Position numbers and translations under genes: made by a program | Source: Maylandia zebra | Taxonomy: Eukaryota > Chordata > Actinopteri > Cichliformes > Cichlidae | DNA length: 64,000 nucleotides | Direction of reading: 5' to 3' | NCBI RefSeq assembly: GCF_041146795.1 | Contig: NC_135179.1 | Coordinates: forward strand, 15,386,047-15,450,046 | The notes under the pieces: model-generated | Database searches by the model: none | The model's input: the letters and a program-made list of their open reading frames with translations, nothing else | What the model was told of the DNA's origin: nothing | Shown: positions 34,089 to 45,865 of the stretch, piece by piece | How positions within the stretch are numbered: the stretch's first letter is position 1 | Layout: each line of letters begins with the position of its first letter

Positions 34089-35728
34089 CCCGTAGCCCTG
34101 TGATATAGTTTTGACCACCCAGGCTGAAGTTGACAGCACTGCCCATCTCTCTGTCCTCCAGGATAGAGAAGAAGCAGCCTCTTGTGTCTCGCCTGCTCTG
34201 TGTGCCCCAACACTTGTGTTATGGCGACATCTAGTGGCAGAATGCGGATGCAACATCTTTAAGAGAGATCAACTTCACCTCCAGAACTATGCATGACAGG
34301 ATGATAAGATGCTGACTCTATACATCCACAATCTCAACAGGGTTCTCTGATAAGAACAGATGGCTTATCTAAAGAATCCATTTCCACTCATGTATTTGTC
34401 GTTCACTCATTTATTGGACAGGCTAACCCTAACCCTCTTAGCATTCGGCAAACAAAGTGTACACCAAGGATTTAAACACGTGAGGATAATGTCTGCAGCA
34501 AAGAATAAACAGGATAAATAACAGAAAACATACAGTCTGATTGACGCACACCACTTCTTCAGCATAAGGAAGAAAGGAATGTGGTAAATATGATTTTATT
34601 TTTACTGTAGTCTACTATTAATGTGCATGAATTTTTAAAAATTGTAGTATTTTGTAGCACAGTTGAGAACTTATATTTTTTTCATAGCTATGATGTGTTT
34701 ATTTAATTGATAAAACTGTTTAAGTGTACTTTAATGCTGTAAGTACATCTCTAAATTAGATGAAAGCAGTGGAAATTAAAACAAAAAGAGGCACATTTTA
34801 CATGTTGGTTAATCAACAGAGAATTTATAGAGCTTTTATAAGTGGAAACAGTTGCAACCACAGCACATTTCTTATTGTAATTCTGTATCTTTTGAAGTTA
34901 TTGCCAAAAAGTGGTACAGTTACACAAAATATTCAGGCACACATTGTATAAAGACCATTATGCGTCTTGTATAGTAACTAATATCTGAATGATTTAGACT
35001 GCACTATGCACTTTGTGTTACATTTAATTTAATTTAATTATAGATATTACATTGCAACTTCAATAACATTTAAGTGAAGATATATTTAGGACTATAATAT
35101 GTACATTTATGTGAGTAAAATTCATATTACAAGCAATATACTGAAAAAAAAATACAACAGCTTGTTTTAATTCATATTGAGATTACTAATAAAAAATGTT
35201 TTGGGACATTTTTTAACTTAGAGCCAACACTGTAATTAGTGGCCATACTTTTTTACAGTAAGTGTGTGGCGGAGGTGTGGTCCCGGGCGCAGCTGCAGGG
35301 GAGGAGTGGTGCAGTGAGCTCAATGGGGCGGTGCTGGAGAGGCAGGTGAGAACACAACTGATGGAGTTTGGGCTGATGACGTCTTTTCTTCCCCTTTTTA
35401 GTGAGACGGGAGAGGAGCGGAGGGGAAGCTGGGATCAGCTGAGACGGGAGCTGTCCAGACGGCGGACTGTCAAAACTAATAAACGTTACATCTGCAATAA
35501 CGTACCGTGTGTGTCTGTGCATGTGTGTACGTGGGTAAAGTGCATCCCACAAAGTGTTTGGTGCATATGTGCTATTTTGATGTGCATTTATCTATAAAGA
35601 AACATATTACACTTCCTTTAATTTATCATAAATTAAAGGAAAATCTTAATTGAAACGATATTTCTTTTTATTAAATAAAGTTCAATCTAATCATTTAAGA
35701 TATCAGGTCAGTCGAGCAGAACAAATGT
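34089..35728. other. Intergenic
   Basis: AT-rich with one GC-rich island at 35260-35500, followed by AATAAACGTTACATCTGC. The island resembles part of a dispersed retroelement but I cannot name it. No gene seen. Confidence 0.4.
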
Positions 35729-35764
35729 TTAGCCACTTGGCTATGATAGTAGCCAAGTGGCTAA
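35729..35764. repeat. Perfect 15-bp hairpin
   Basis: TTAGCCACTTGGCTA (35729-35743) and TAGCCAAGTGGCTAA (35750-35764) with spacer TGATAG. Confidence 0.8.
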
Positions 35765-36291
35765 CAAAGGTAAACAGAAGTTTTCCCCACTAACGAATGT
35801 TATCTTGTTTCAGGATACATAATACCTGTCATTATCCAACGACACATCTGCTTGCCTGTATCTTTTGCTCGTTTCTCCTCTTGTTTTGCTCTTTTTTTCT
35901 AAACTGAGAACCTGATCTCTTTGACCTTTTCTTGTCCATCAGTAATTTTGCACTCCAGTATCAACACCCAACCCTAAAACATAACCTAACAGACCTACAC
36001 CTCAATGCACAGATTCGATGATATAGGGTTTTGTTTTTCACACAATCCAGGAAAAATAATTAATACATAATGGACTTGGATTGACAATATTATGACTGAA
36101 ATGTGCACTATTTGGAAGGAGCCCGCCCCCTCCCCTTTCGACTGGTTGTGTGTGAGACTTCAGCACAAGCAACAGCAGCAAACAGGCGCACATATACACT
36201 TTTCACGTATATGTGTGTGATAGAATTTAGAAAACACATCAGTGCAAATTATAAGTCTATAGAATGATGGCTTTTATTTTTGTGTTTGTTG

Positions 36292-36482
36292 TAGGGCTGT
36301 CAACGTTAAAACATTAACGCGTCATCACAATTAACGCGATTAAAAATTTTAATGCAACAACCCATCTGAAGTGCAGAATGGACAAACTTTGGACAAACCG
36401 CCTGAAATGCGTTGACAGAGGGATTTTGAGTCATTCTGCATTCCAGATGGATTAATTGCATTAAAACCCGGTTACATTCACC
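36292..36482. mobile_element. Fold-back hAT-like MITE
   Basis: Starts TAGGGCTGTCAACGTTAA, a recurrent hAT-type end. It contains imperfect inverted repeats (TTTTAATGCAA..CCATCTG..GCAGAATG near 36345-36390, partner near 36430-36465). The right end is not clear. Confidence 0.5.
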
Positions 36483-36759
36483 CCCCCAAGAACTACATAA
36501 AATCCTAAACAGCACACACAAAAAAGAAGCAAATCTAGAAATACAACCACAATAACAAATTCATTAGCCTCAAACAAATTGTCATCACATATACAATATT
36601 GAATTAGATCAGCAACATAGCTTCCTCCAAGGAGGATAAGAGACCTGAGACCAGCTTAGCACCTAGTAAGATGCCAGGACACAGCCCAGTCTTTCTCAAA
36701 GTGTGGTACTCTCGCTGGTGGTACACGGCAAATCTCCAATTTTTTTAAATATTAAATAA

Positions 36760-37084
36760 AATACCATTGTGGAGGAATGCAAAGATGACACGAGAGTTCC
36801 AGAGGCTCTTCTGGGAGCCAGAGTCCACCAGAAAACATGTCCCCGAGTGTGAGTCCTCTATAAAGAGTAGCCTTTCCTTATCGCCAGCAACAGAGCCCTG
36901 GCGGACTCATTTCCCTGCAAAGGCGGCAATGCGCTGTCACGCTGATGGCAAAAACACAGCCCTTTTCCACGGTGCCATGTTCCCAGCCACCATCGATGAG
37001 TTGGAGGCCCCCGAGAGAATCGCGGGAGATGTTGTTGGTGAGTCGGGAACTATTGCCTGGATGCTGAAGTTCCTGGCAGCCAGG
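36760..37084 (-). pseudogene. Retroelement gag/protease fragment (gypsy-like)
   Basis: On the minus strand, about 36790-36870, a frame reads LLFIEDSHSGTCFLVDSGSQ, fitting the retropepsin pattern with DSG at the catalytic site. The upstream part has stops and is gag-like only by position. Ends exactly at the hAT target duplication 37077-37084. Confidence 0.5.
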
Positions 37085-38795
37085 CAGGGCCGTGCAGAGA
37101 GGTTTAAAGGGGCGAGTGCTCAAAGTTAAAAAGGGGCACATTGAACCAGGCTGAATAACAACGACACACATTCATCAAGAATCTAATATGGGCAACAAGG
37201 CAAAGCAAACATAGCCGATGTTTTACCTGATGGGTACAATGTTGCTGTTGAGGGGTTGCTGTGGATAGTTCTGGAGGGCAGGGCTGTGTTGATCTGAGAC
37301 TGTAGACAGTAAAAAGTCCATAGGAGAGATGGTAGCTGATTAAACAAGTGTCATGAGATAATAACAAAATTGCAAAGATTGGTGACAGCGCTTGGAACCA
37401 TAAGGCAGCAAAAAACTGTGAGAAATAATTTAGGCTCTGCCTGTGAATCACTCTTTGCTTCTCTTCTTCCTTCCATCCCATCATTTCATATATCACTCTC
37501 CACTTGCTGTCCATCTGAGAACAAGGCACAACTTGCTATTGCAATAAACTATAATTTAATTATCCACACCTAACAACTCTTGCACTTAATCTATAATAAA
37601 ATGATGACAGAAAAATGTTATAGCACTGCCTTTAGTAGCCTCACACAGCTCCTACTGTTTCCTCCTCATGTCCTTACCAGCCATGTCTGGACAATGTTAT
37701 ATCATGAGTAATAATTTTAAAAAATTCATATACATAAAACAAACACATGCACGCACAGTGACATTTTAGACCTTCTTCAGAATACTGTACTATGGGCATC
37801 CATGGTGCTGATCCAGAATCCTTACATTATTATTTATTACTAGAGCTACAATAATAAAGCAATGAGGAGGGGGAAGTAATAAATATGAAATAATGTCATT
37901 ATGATGATTCCATTTGTTTCACTATCCACTCTGTGCAGGGGCAAAGCTTATTACATTTTTAAACTGTAGAGATACAATCATTTTACTGCTATAAAATCCA
38001 AATTTTGTCTTATTTAAAATATAAATCTAATATAACCTGCTTCTTGGGGCGATCGTGGCTCAAGAGTTAGGAGTTCGCCTTGTAATCGGAAGGTTGCCGG
38101 TTCAAGCCCCGGCTTGGACAGTCTTGGTCACTGTGTCCTTGGGCAAGACACTTAACCCGTTGCCTACTGGTGGTGGTCAGAGGGCCCGGTGGCGCCAGTG
38201 TCCGGCAGCCTCGCCTCTGTCAGTGCGCCCCAGGACGGCTGTGGCTATAATGTAGCTGCCATCACCAGTGTGTGGATGACTGGATGTGTAAAGCGCTTTG
38301 GGGTCCTTAGGGACTAGTAAAATACAAATACAGGCCATTTACCACTTAATGTATGTTCTTTAAAATACAGCGCGTGTTTTTTAAAATATTATAAATATAA
38401 TAATGCATAATTATGTGGACATGCATATTAGATCGTTTTTAGTGAAATATAATTAACTTGTGTTTCTCCTACAGCTCCGGACCGCAACAAATGCGCGTGC
38501 TCTTTGTGAGCTCGTTCCCGGCTCGTAACCAGCGCGTTCTGCCGTCAAGGGCGATCATTGGTTAAATGTGATCATGTGACTGATGCAAGCCAGATCCTTT
38601 TATTTAGCAAAACTATGATTAATAGTTAAATATTATTGTTGAGGGGCACAGACAGGACTCCGCACGCACACACACACATTAAAAAAAAAAAAAAATTTAA
38701 AAAAAAAGTTGCCTCAACAAAAGGGCACTTTGGGCACCCATCAGGAAAGGGGCGGGTGCTCAAGCCCCTCTAGCCCCCCCCTCTCCACGTGCCTG
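37085..38795. mobile_element. hAT element with perfect 8-bp target duplication
   Basis: Begins CAGGGCCGTGCAGAGAGG and ends CTCCACGTGCCTG, whose reverse complement CAGGCACGTGGAG matches the start. The flanking CAGCCAGG repeats at 37077-37084 and 38796-38803 are identical. No long transposase frame; it carries a SINE at 38048-38342. Confidence 0.85.
38048..38342 (+). mobile_element. tRNA-derived SINE nested in the hAT element
   Basis: The head CGATCGTGGCTCAAGAGTT (A box region) and GGTTGCCGGTTCAAGCCCC (B box) precede the body TGGTGGTGGTCAGAGGGCC and a tail GTAAAGCGCTTTGGGGTCC ending CAGGCCATTTAC. Abundant SINE type in percomorphs; I do not assign a name. Confidence 0.8.
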
Positions 38796-38803
38796 CAGCC
38801 AGG

Positions 38804-39174
38804 AGAATGTGATTCGCTTCTTCTGCAAGTGAGTCCATCTCATTGGTCTTATCAGTGTTGAGGGTGAGCTTTGTTGTCCTCACACCATGGCACCAGACCG
38901 GCCACCTCTCTCCTATAAGCCGCTTTGTCCCCTCCAGTGATGTGACCAATCACTGCAGTGTAGTCCGCAAACTTCAGTATGGTGTTATCCCTATTGGAGT
39001 CCACAACACAGTTGTGGGTGGACAGGACGTAGAGGATGGGACTGAGGACGCAACCCTGTGGAAGCCAGTGTTAGTACTAATGCTGGCTGAAGTCCTGTTG
39101 CCCATCCTGATGGACTGGGGCCTACAAAAAGTCCTGTAGCCAGTCACATAGGGTGCGATGTAAGCCAAGTGTTG
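38804..39174 (-). pseudogene. LINE reverse transcriptase fragment
   Basis: The minus strand reads RMGNRTSASISTNTGF followed by frame-shifted equivalents of the PQGCVLSP and FADDT motifs, typical of the L2/Rex1 type. Short and frame-broken. It abuts the 3' tail of the larger LINE at 39175. Confidence 0.7.
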
Positions 39175-39369
39175 GTCAATGTCAATGGTCAATGGTAACT
39201 TTATTGTCCCTGATGGGAAATTGATTCGCAGTATGTCAAAACAAACAACAAACATACAACCAACACATCACGTACACTCATTAAAAAAAATACTATAATA
39301 TAATATAAGCCTGATAAAACAACCTAGATATTCCATCGAAAAAAGTGCAATGTGCAATGGCAACAACAC

Positions 39370-41508
39370 TTACAATTTAGTGTTGTTAATTAAGATAATA
39401 GCACTAGGTACAAACGACAATTTGTGTCGCTTTGTCTTCACTGCAGTCATTTTATAACGACGACCTGATGGAAGCAGTTGAAAATCGTTAAAGAGAGGAT
39501 GATCTGAACACAACAGGACAGAAGTTGCCTTCCTCAGCACCTGCCTGTTATAAAAGTCCACAAGCTGGACCTGAGACCTCCCTGAAATCTTGCCCGCCAC
39601 TTTAACCAGATTGTTAAGTCTGGTCTTTTTATCCATGGACATACTACCGTACCAAGCAATGATACAGAAAGTTAAAACAGATTCAATAAAACTTTTATAA
39701 AAGAGAGTCATCATTTCAGATGAAACATTAAAACCTCTCAACCTCCTTAAAAAGTACAGTCTTTGTTGGGCCTTTTTCACTGTAGCAGCAAGATGTGACT
39801 CAAAGGACAGGGTCTTATCAAGAACAACCCCCAAGTACTTGTAACTATCCACCATTTCAATGGCTGCACCATTTACCACTGTAAGCGCAGGATGAGGGGA
39901 TGACTTCCTGAAATCTATAACCATGTCCTTGGTTTTCAAGGTGTTAATCATTAAGAAGGACTGATCACACCATGAAACAAACTCATCCACAACAGGCCCA
40001 TGGGAATCCTCTTCACCATGAAGGAGGCTTACAATGACTGCGTATTTGATGAAATGCCTATTGGCCTGTGTGCTGCGACAGTCATTAGTGTACAAAATAT
40101 ACAAAAGAGGAGAGAGACAACAACCTTGTGGTGAGCCAGTGGAAGAGTTCAGCTGTTTGGAAAAACAGCCGTTTATTCTCACACACTGTGATCTATCAGT
40201 TAAGAAGTCTAAGATCCAACCAACGAGATTAAAATTAAGTTTAAATTGGTTAAGAAGCTTGTCCACTAAAAGATGTGGCTGGATAGTATTAAAAGCAGAA
40301 GAAAAATCGATAAATAAAAGCCGAGCATGAGCTTTGGCGCCATCAAGATGGCGATAAAGGAAGTTCAACAGAGTGACCACTGCATCATCCACACCTCTAC
40401 AAGGCCTGTATGCAAATTGTAGTGGATCTATCAGCTTCTCTACTTGCTGCAGGATCTCCTTCCTGACAAGTTTTTCGAAGGACTTCATCACTAAAGATGT
40501 AAGAGCAACAGGCCTAAAATCATTTAATGATGTAGGTTTTGTGGTCTTAGCAACTGGAGAAATAATTGATTTTTTCCATACCTCTGGAACCTTCTGTTGC
40601 TGAAGAGATAAAAGAAAGATGTGATAAAAAATACCACATAATTGCTCAGCGCATGTTCTAAGCACCTGGCCACATATATTATCAGGACCTGGACTTTTAT
40701 TAGTCTTACTCATTTTAAAAAGATTTCCCACCCTTCTTTCATCAAAGAACAAAACTGGGGGGCCTCTGGTGCTCTCTATTAAGGAATCAAGTGTATTCCT
40801 TGGAATATAGTTATCATTAAATCTCGAATAAAATCTGTTCAGCTCATTGGCTAACTGAAAATCTGAACTAAAACCAGGGAGACTTATCTTATTACAGTCA
40901 CTGAGACAGTGACCAGTCATGTGTTTCATGCCAGCCCAAGCCACCCTTAAGTTATTGCTACCCATCTCCGCCTCTACCTTATCCTTGTATTTTATTTTAG
41001 CTTTTTTAATTTCTGATCTAATCTCCTTCCTAATTTCTCTGACTTTCAAGGTATTCCCTTCAGTAAAAGCTTTATTCCTTTCGTAAATCAGCCTCGTAAG
41101 AACTTTAGAGGACCATGGTTTGTTATTAGGGAAAGAATTCACAACCTTTGAGGGAATAATCATGTCTCTACAAAAGGATATATATCCGCAGACAACGTCA
41201 GTGAGTTCATTAATGTCTCTACATGATTCAGTAAACACCGACCAGTCTGTACAGTCAAAGCAGCCCTGCAGGGCTAAAGAGGCATCATCACTCCAAACCT
41301 TTATGCGGTGTTTCCTCACTTTCTCTCTTCTCAGTACAGTCTTATAGACTGGCAGAAGATGCACCGTGTTGTGATCCGAGGATCCGAGGGCGGGGCCAGC
41401 CACAGATGTATACGCACCTTTTATGGAGCCATAACATAAATCCAGAGTCTTATTGAAGCGAGTGGGACAGTGCACATACTCATAAAAACTGCTCAGTGTT
41501 TTCTTCAA
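39370..41508 (-). pseudogene. LINE ORF2: endonuclease end and reverse transcriptase lacking its YADD aspartates
   Basis: An uninterrupted frame of 712 codons. It begins inside the endonuclease (GSSDHNTVHLLP near residue 45), continues with RT motifs [45 protein letters not shown] (motif A aspartate present) and SPQGCCLSPLLY. It then reads HFIKYAVIVSLL where family members have YADDTVIVSLL. The three codons DDT are missing between 40039 and 40038, without a frameshift. The C-terminal region LGVVLDKTLSFESHL and the Rex-like tail follow. The long open frame conceals a catalytically dead enzyme. Confidence 0.88.
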
Positions 41509-42420
41509 GTCGCAGCGATTAAAGTCCCCAAGAACAATATTAGGGGCTTCAGGAGAGAGAGATTGTAGAGAGTGGATAGCATTGGAGATGGTGTCAGTCG
41601 CATCTTAGGATTCGCTTTGGGGTGGATGTAAACGACGGTGACGTTGATCTGTGGGAATTCCCTCGGCAGATAAAACGGCCTCAAAGACACAGAGAGGAGC
41701 TCAATGTCAGGCAGACACACTTGTCTACGAACGGTCGGTCACGTTTTTACACCATTTCTGATTTATATACAAACACACCCCTCCTCCTTGCGATTTCTGG
41801 GTAGCTCCGGGGTCTCGATCCAAACGTATGGGAACCCCGAAGCCATTTAATTCCAGAGAACAATCAGGGTCAGAATCCTTGAGCCAAGTCTCTGTGAATG
41901 CCATTAGACATGCATCCCTGTAGTCACGTAAATGTGCAACATTCAAATGCAGTTCATCTAATTTACTACTCAGAGACTGCACATTAGCCAGGATTATTGA
42001 TGGTAAAGGAATACGGTTGTACCGTATTTGCTTCCGCAATCGCTGACGTAGGCCTCCCTTCTTACCCCACTTCCTTGCTTTGACTCTGTTAAAAACAAAA
42101 GTGCCCCTGTGATTACTGGATAATCCAGAGCTGGAAAACACTGGAGGGTGAAAAGAGTCCAAAGACGGGCCTGTCCACCGAAGATCCAGAAGAAACTCCC
42201 GTGAGTATGTAATTGTGTGGGAGTAGCACTGACTCCAAACAACCGTCAGGATTGCCAATAAAACCAAGCGAAATAAAAAACCCATCTTCATTAAAAGAAG
42301 TTCCACAAAGCACAAGCCGATGCTGTAGGATTTCCTCAGGCAAAAAAAAAAGAAAGAAAAATAGGATAAAATAAAGGAATAAAAATAAGTTAAGACACTG
42401 ACACTGACAGACAGAGACAA
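41505..42420 (-). pseudogene. LINE endonuclease portion split by frame breaks
   Basis: Frame 42420-41725 encodes the N-terminus and first endonuclease motifs (NVQSLSSKLDELH, FTETWLKDSDPD, GGGVCLYINQKWCKNVT). Frame 41720-41505 continues with IELLSVSLRPFYLPREFPQ and VVYIHPKAN, and the 41508 frame resumes after the LGDFN-type region. At least two frame changes separate them. Confidence 0.85.
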
Positions 42421-42430
42421 CCTGCTGGTC

Positions 42431-42905
42431 GCCGCAAGAGCAGCGCCAGCTTGTGAGTGAGTTTGTGTGGGATGACAGTAGTGAAGGCGGAGCTGTAAAC
42501 AACAAAAAGTACCCTGATGTATGAGTCTTTGTTTTCCAGATGGGAAAGGGAATCGTGAAGGGCAGCAGCGATGGCGTCTGACGTGGACCTATTGGGCCGA
42601 TAGGCAAGCTACAGGGGATCCAGGGTGTCTGCGATGTTGCTCTGGATGTAGGCCAGCACCACTCTCTCGAAGTACTTTGTAATGATTGGAGTGAGTGCAA
42701 CTGGTCTATGGTCAATAGGGGTGATCTGGTGGTTCTGGAAGGTCTGGGGGGTTCGGAAGGTCTGGGGGTTCTGGAAGGTCTGGGAAGTCTGGGGGGTCTC
42801 GAAGCGGGTGTAGAATCGATTGAGGTCATTCAACAGACTGCCTGCAGAGCTGATGGTGCTGATGGCATCCCTGTACTCTGTGATGTGCTGTAAGCCAAAT
42901 ATCAT
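42431..42905 (-). pseudogene. Second LINE reverse transcriptase fragment with a small minisatellite
   Basis: The minus strand reads [20 protein letters not shown], then [19 protein letters not shown] and [16 protein letters not shown], an L2/Rex1-like RT core with a stop. Upstream, 42715-42805 has about three imperfect repeats of CAGACCTTCCAGAACCCC. Distinct from the adjoining LINE. Confidence 0.75.
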
Positions 42906-44650
42906 GGACTGTCATCTGTGGCCATTTTTGCTTAGCTCTGGGGGTGAGGGACCATAACAAGTTTAAAAGGGTGTGATTAAATCTCTCTGTGGTACTATTA
43001 CCCATGGGGTGGTATGGTGAACACCACCCAATGGCCAACACCACCCAAAACCAGAAGCTATGCAAGCAGCTCACTCTCAAAACTAGCTCCCTGGTCAGAG
43101 TGAATGCGCTGAGGGAAGCCATCCATACAGAAGAATTAATCCATCCCAGCTTTTTAGCAACTCTCTTAGCTGTCTGATACTGGCGTTTGAATGCATGTGC
43201 TAATTTTATGAAGTGGTCAGTAAACATAAGGACATCCACAGACTTGTTGTTTCTGTCCTCAGCTGACCAGAAGTCAATGCACACAAGTTCCAGTGGAGAA
43301 CAGGTCCTAATGCCTTCCAAAGGAGCTCTGGGGTCTTGCTGAGGATACACCTGTGGCAATTTCTCACATGATTGCGCACATCCTTCTCTATATCATACCA
43401 GAAGAAACGCTATCGAGCTAAGCAGAGTGTGCAAGGTTGACCTTGATGGCCAGCATCATCGTGTATGTCAGACAGTGCCATTTGTTTTAGGGAGTCAGGC
43501 ACCACAAACTGGAATCTCTTGTGTTTGGTCATTGGGTCCCTCACAACTCTGTAGAGGACACCAATGGGGAATGTGAGCTTGTCCCATTGTTTTAGGAGCC
43601 GCAATATTTGTTGGTTCTTGTGACAGCGCTCAACTCTGGAGGGCCTGTGCTTATGCTCAACATAGTGGGCTACTCTAGAGATCACAGGATCCCCTATTTG
43701 GTGAGACAGGAGATCAACATGAGAGACATCACAGGCAGGTGGACTAATCAAGATCAGGTGAGCAACGAGGGATGTTGCGCGCTGGTGAGAAGCAGACTCC
43801 CACTCACAGAGGGAGGACATGAGAGAAGAGACATTATCAGTTGACAGAGACACATTAATTGCAGCAGAGGTAGGAGCACTGCGTATCGACTGAGGTTGAC
43901 AGGTCAAACGGAAGCCATCTTGGATACTGGAATCTTTCACAACTTGCTAGAGGCGCTGGGCCAAAGGTCTCACAAATGGTTTTCTGCTCAGGGTGTCTTC
44001 CACAATGTTCAGCTTTTCAGGAACATATTTGATCTCAAAGAAATATGGCGCAAGCTGCTCACAGGCATCCAGATGTGGCTTAGTCATAATGTATGTGAGA
44101 GGGCTGTTATCAGTCCAGAAAATGAACTAATGACCCTTAAGCCAGTGGCTGAACCTATTGCACACAGCCTACTTCAGAGCCAAAAGTTCGAGTCTGTGTG
44201 CTGCCTGGCTGCGGCTGAGATACTTACTAGCAAAGAATATAGGTCTTACTCTCTCTTCAGCAGCTGGCACCTGGGATAAGACAGCGCCCAGCCGTCCAAG
44301 CATCAGTTGAAAGGATGAATGGGTTTTCAAAGTCAGGATATGCCAGCACCACACAGCTGAGGAGTGCACCTTTGAGTTCCTCAAATGCCTTCTCACAAGC
44401 AGGAGTCCAGTCATGAGAGGTCAGCTCATGAAAGGTCGCAGGTTTCCAACACCCATGGCAGCCCTTAATCCTCTTCTGACCGGCAGTTGGAGCAAAGAGT
44501 GGCATTGCAATACGAGAGCATCCTAGAATAAAATGCTGGTAAAACATAACCATGCCAAGGGAGGATCTAACTCTCCTCTGAGATGGGGTGCAACCATCAC
44601 CATCCATGAGGTCAGCCTTCTGAAAACTGGTAATAACCCTCACTTTATCT
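42906..44650 (-). pseudogene. Decayed Ty3/gypsy pol (RT end, RNase H, integrase)
   Basis: From high to low coordinate: RT thumb and RNase H start (44640-44260, LGMVMFYQHFI, WTPACEKAFEELKGAL, ILSTDA); RNase H continuation (44414-44169, FFASKYLSRSQAAHRLELLALK); a linker; integrase zinc finger (43490-43370, HDDAGHQG to the CC pair); integrase core (43330-43000, LVCIDFWSAEDR, MFTDHFIKLAHAF, SPYHPMGNSTTERFNHTLL). Several frameshifts and stops. LTRs and gag are absent here. Confidence 0.85.
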
Positions 44651-44680
44651 TAATCAGCTGAGACACTTGTATAACCAGGG

Positions 44681-45120
44681 GTGCACATAAGTGGTCCGCA
44701 GGTGCGCATTTGCTGTCAAAATAAAAGACGTGCACCAGATAAGAAGTTGCAACACGCGTTTGCATACAAATAAAAGGCACTGTTTTTGTCCGCTAGAGTG
44801 GGATTTTCATGGCATGTTCTGCACCACATCTCTGCGCATTCATCATTTGTTTGAAGCCAGCTCACCACCTGCAACCACTTTTCCGAGAATACGCGCTTCC
44901 TTTGCGGTTCGGACTCCTTCTGACATTTCTTTGGAGGTGGAGGAACACCAAACTAATTGCTTAAAGGAGCTTGCTTCTTCGACATCCTTAAGAGTTCTAA
45001 ACAAATGTCTGTCCTCCTCCAGAAAATTTTATGTATGCAAACAGGCGTTGCAACTTCTTATCTGGTGCGGGTCTTTTATTCTGACAGCGAATGCAGACCA
45101 CTTATGTGCTCTTGATAAAT
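44681..45120. mobile_element. MITE with about 85-bp inverted repeats
   Basis: The left GTGCACATAAGTGGTCCGCA through GCGTTTGCATAC is matched on the right by its reverse complement (45030-45110) with few differences; AGATAAGAAGTTGCAAC is shared exactly. The outer end CAGGGGTG suggests hAT, but a clear target duplication was not found. A shortened relative lies in fas intron 2. Confidence 0.7.
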
Positions 45121-45283
45121 CGAGGAGATATTTGAAGTTTACATAGCTACATTCTCGCCTGAAAGTATCCTAAAAGTTTATTTTGTGAGCCAGAAAGAGT
45201 AATATTAAAACTAAGTTTATTTTTTATTCCTATTTATTCTATTTATCCCCTTTGTATATTTTATTTATATTTGTCTCTGTATT

Positions 45284-45416
<133 letters not shown>

Positions 45417-45865
45417 CAATTCTGTAACTGTAACTTCGGTCGTTGCTGTGCTTTTTTTTGGAAGTCTTCTGTGTGTTCTTTTATTACATGTTATGTGTTA
45501 TGTGTTTTATTTTTAAGCAGATTATGTGCTGCTGTACGCCGTGAATTTTACCTTTGGGGATTAATTAAACTATTATCTGGCATATAAAAAATAAAAAAAC
45601 TTCTATACATGTAATAATGACTTTTTTTCACTTTGACGTTTGCAAGCTACCGTCATCTACTGACGTTTTGGCACTGAACCCGCAACAAAGAGGATTGTGC
45701 GTGCTGTGATACATTCATCCACTTCTGGTGCAATAGCAGCTCCTGACAAGGCCACTGATCCACTTCACCGACCAGTAGGCATAGTTCATACATCATGTTT
45801 TTTGTTTCTTTTTCTTTTCTTTTACAGCTTTCTGATAAGTAGGCACTCAAAAACATTTTTTGCCA

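Larger units (their letters stand above)
39175..42430 (-). mobile_element. Nearly full-length Rex1/L2-like LINE
   Basis: Order on the minus strand: 5' region with hydrophobic N-terminus, apurinic endonuclease (42420-41300 over three frames), reverse transcriptase (to stop 39370), AT-rich 3' UTR and a tail of short ACCATTG/CATTGAC repeats preceded by AATAAAG. Endonuclease motifs LANVQSLSSK, FTETWLKDSD, GSSDHN and RT motifs are visible. The clade is inferred from motif wording. Confidence 0.85.

Noticed and set aside
35260-35500. Possible host exon with splice-like signals
   Set aside because: The frames on both strands are short and without family motifs; composition and the AATAAA-containing end look more like a retroelement piece.
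38050-38115. tRNA gene on the plus strand
   Set aside because: Part of a SINE with the usual body and tail; it lacks a complete cloverleaf end.
42715-42805. CRISPR-like short repeats
   Set aside because: Adjacent imperfect tandem copies without spacers, in a vertebrate retroelement.
42113-42829. Proline- and arginine-rich minus-strand frame of 238 codons
   Set aside because: Read in the wrong frame across a LINE fragment, a small minisatellite and the start of another LINE; composition is explained by the CAGACCTTCC repeats.
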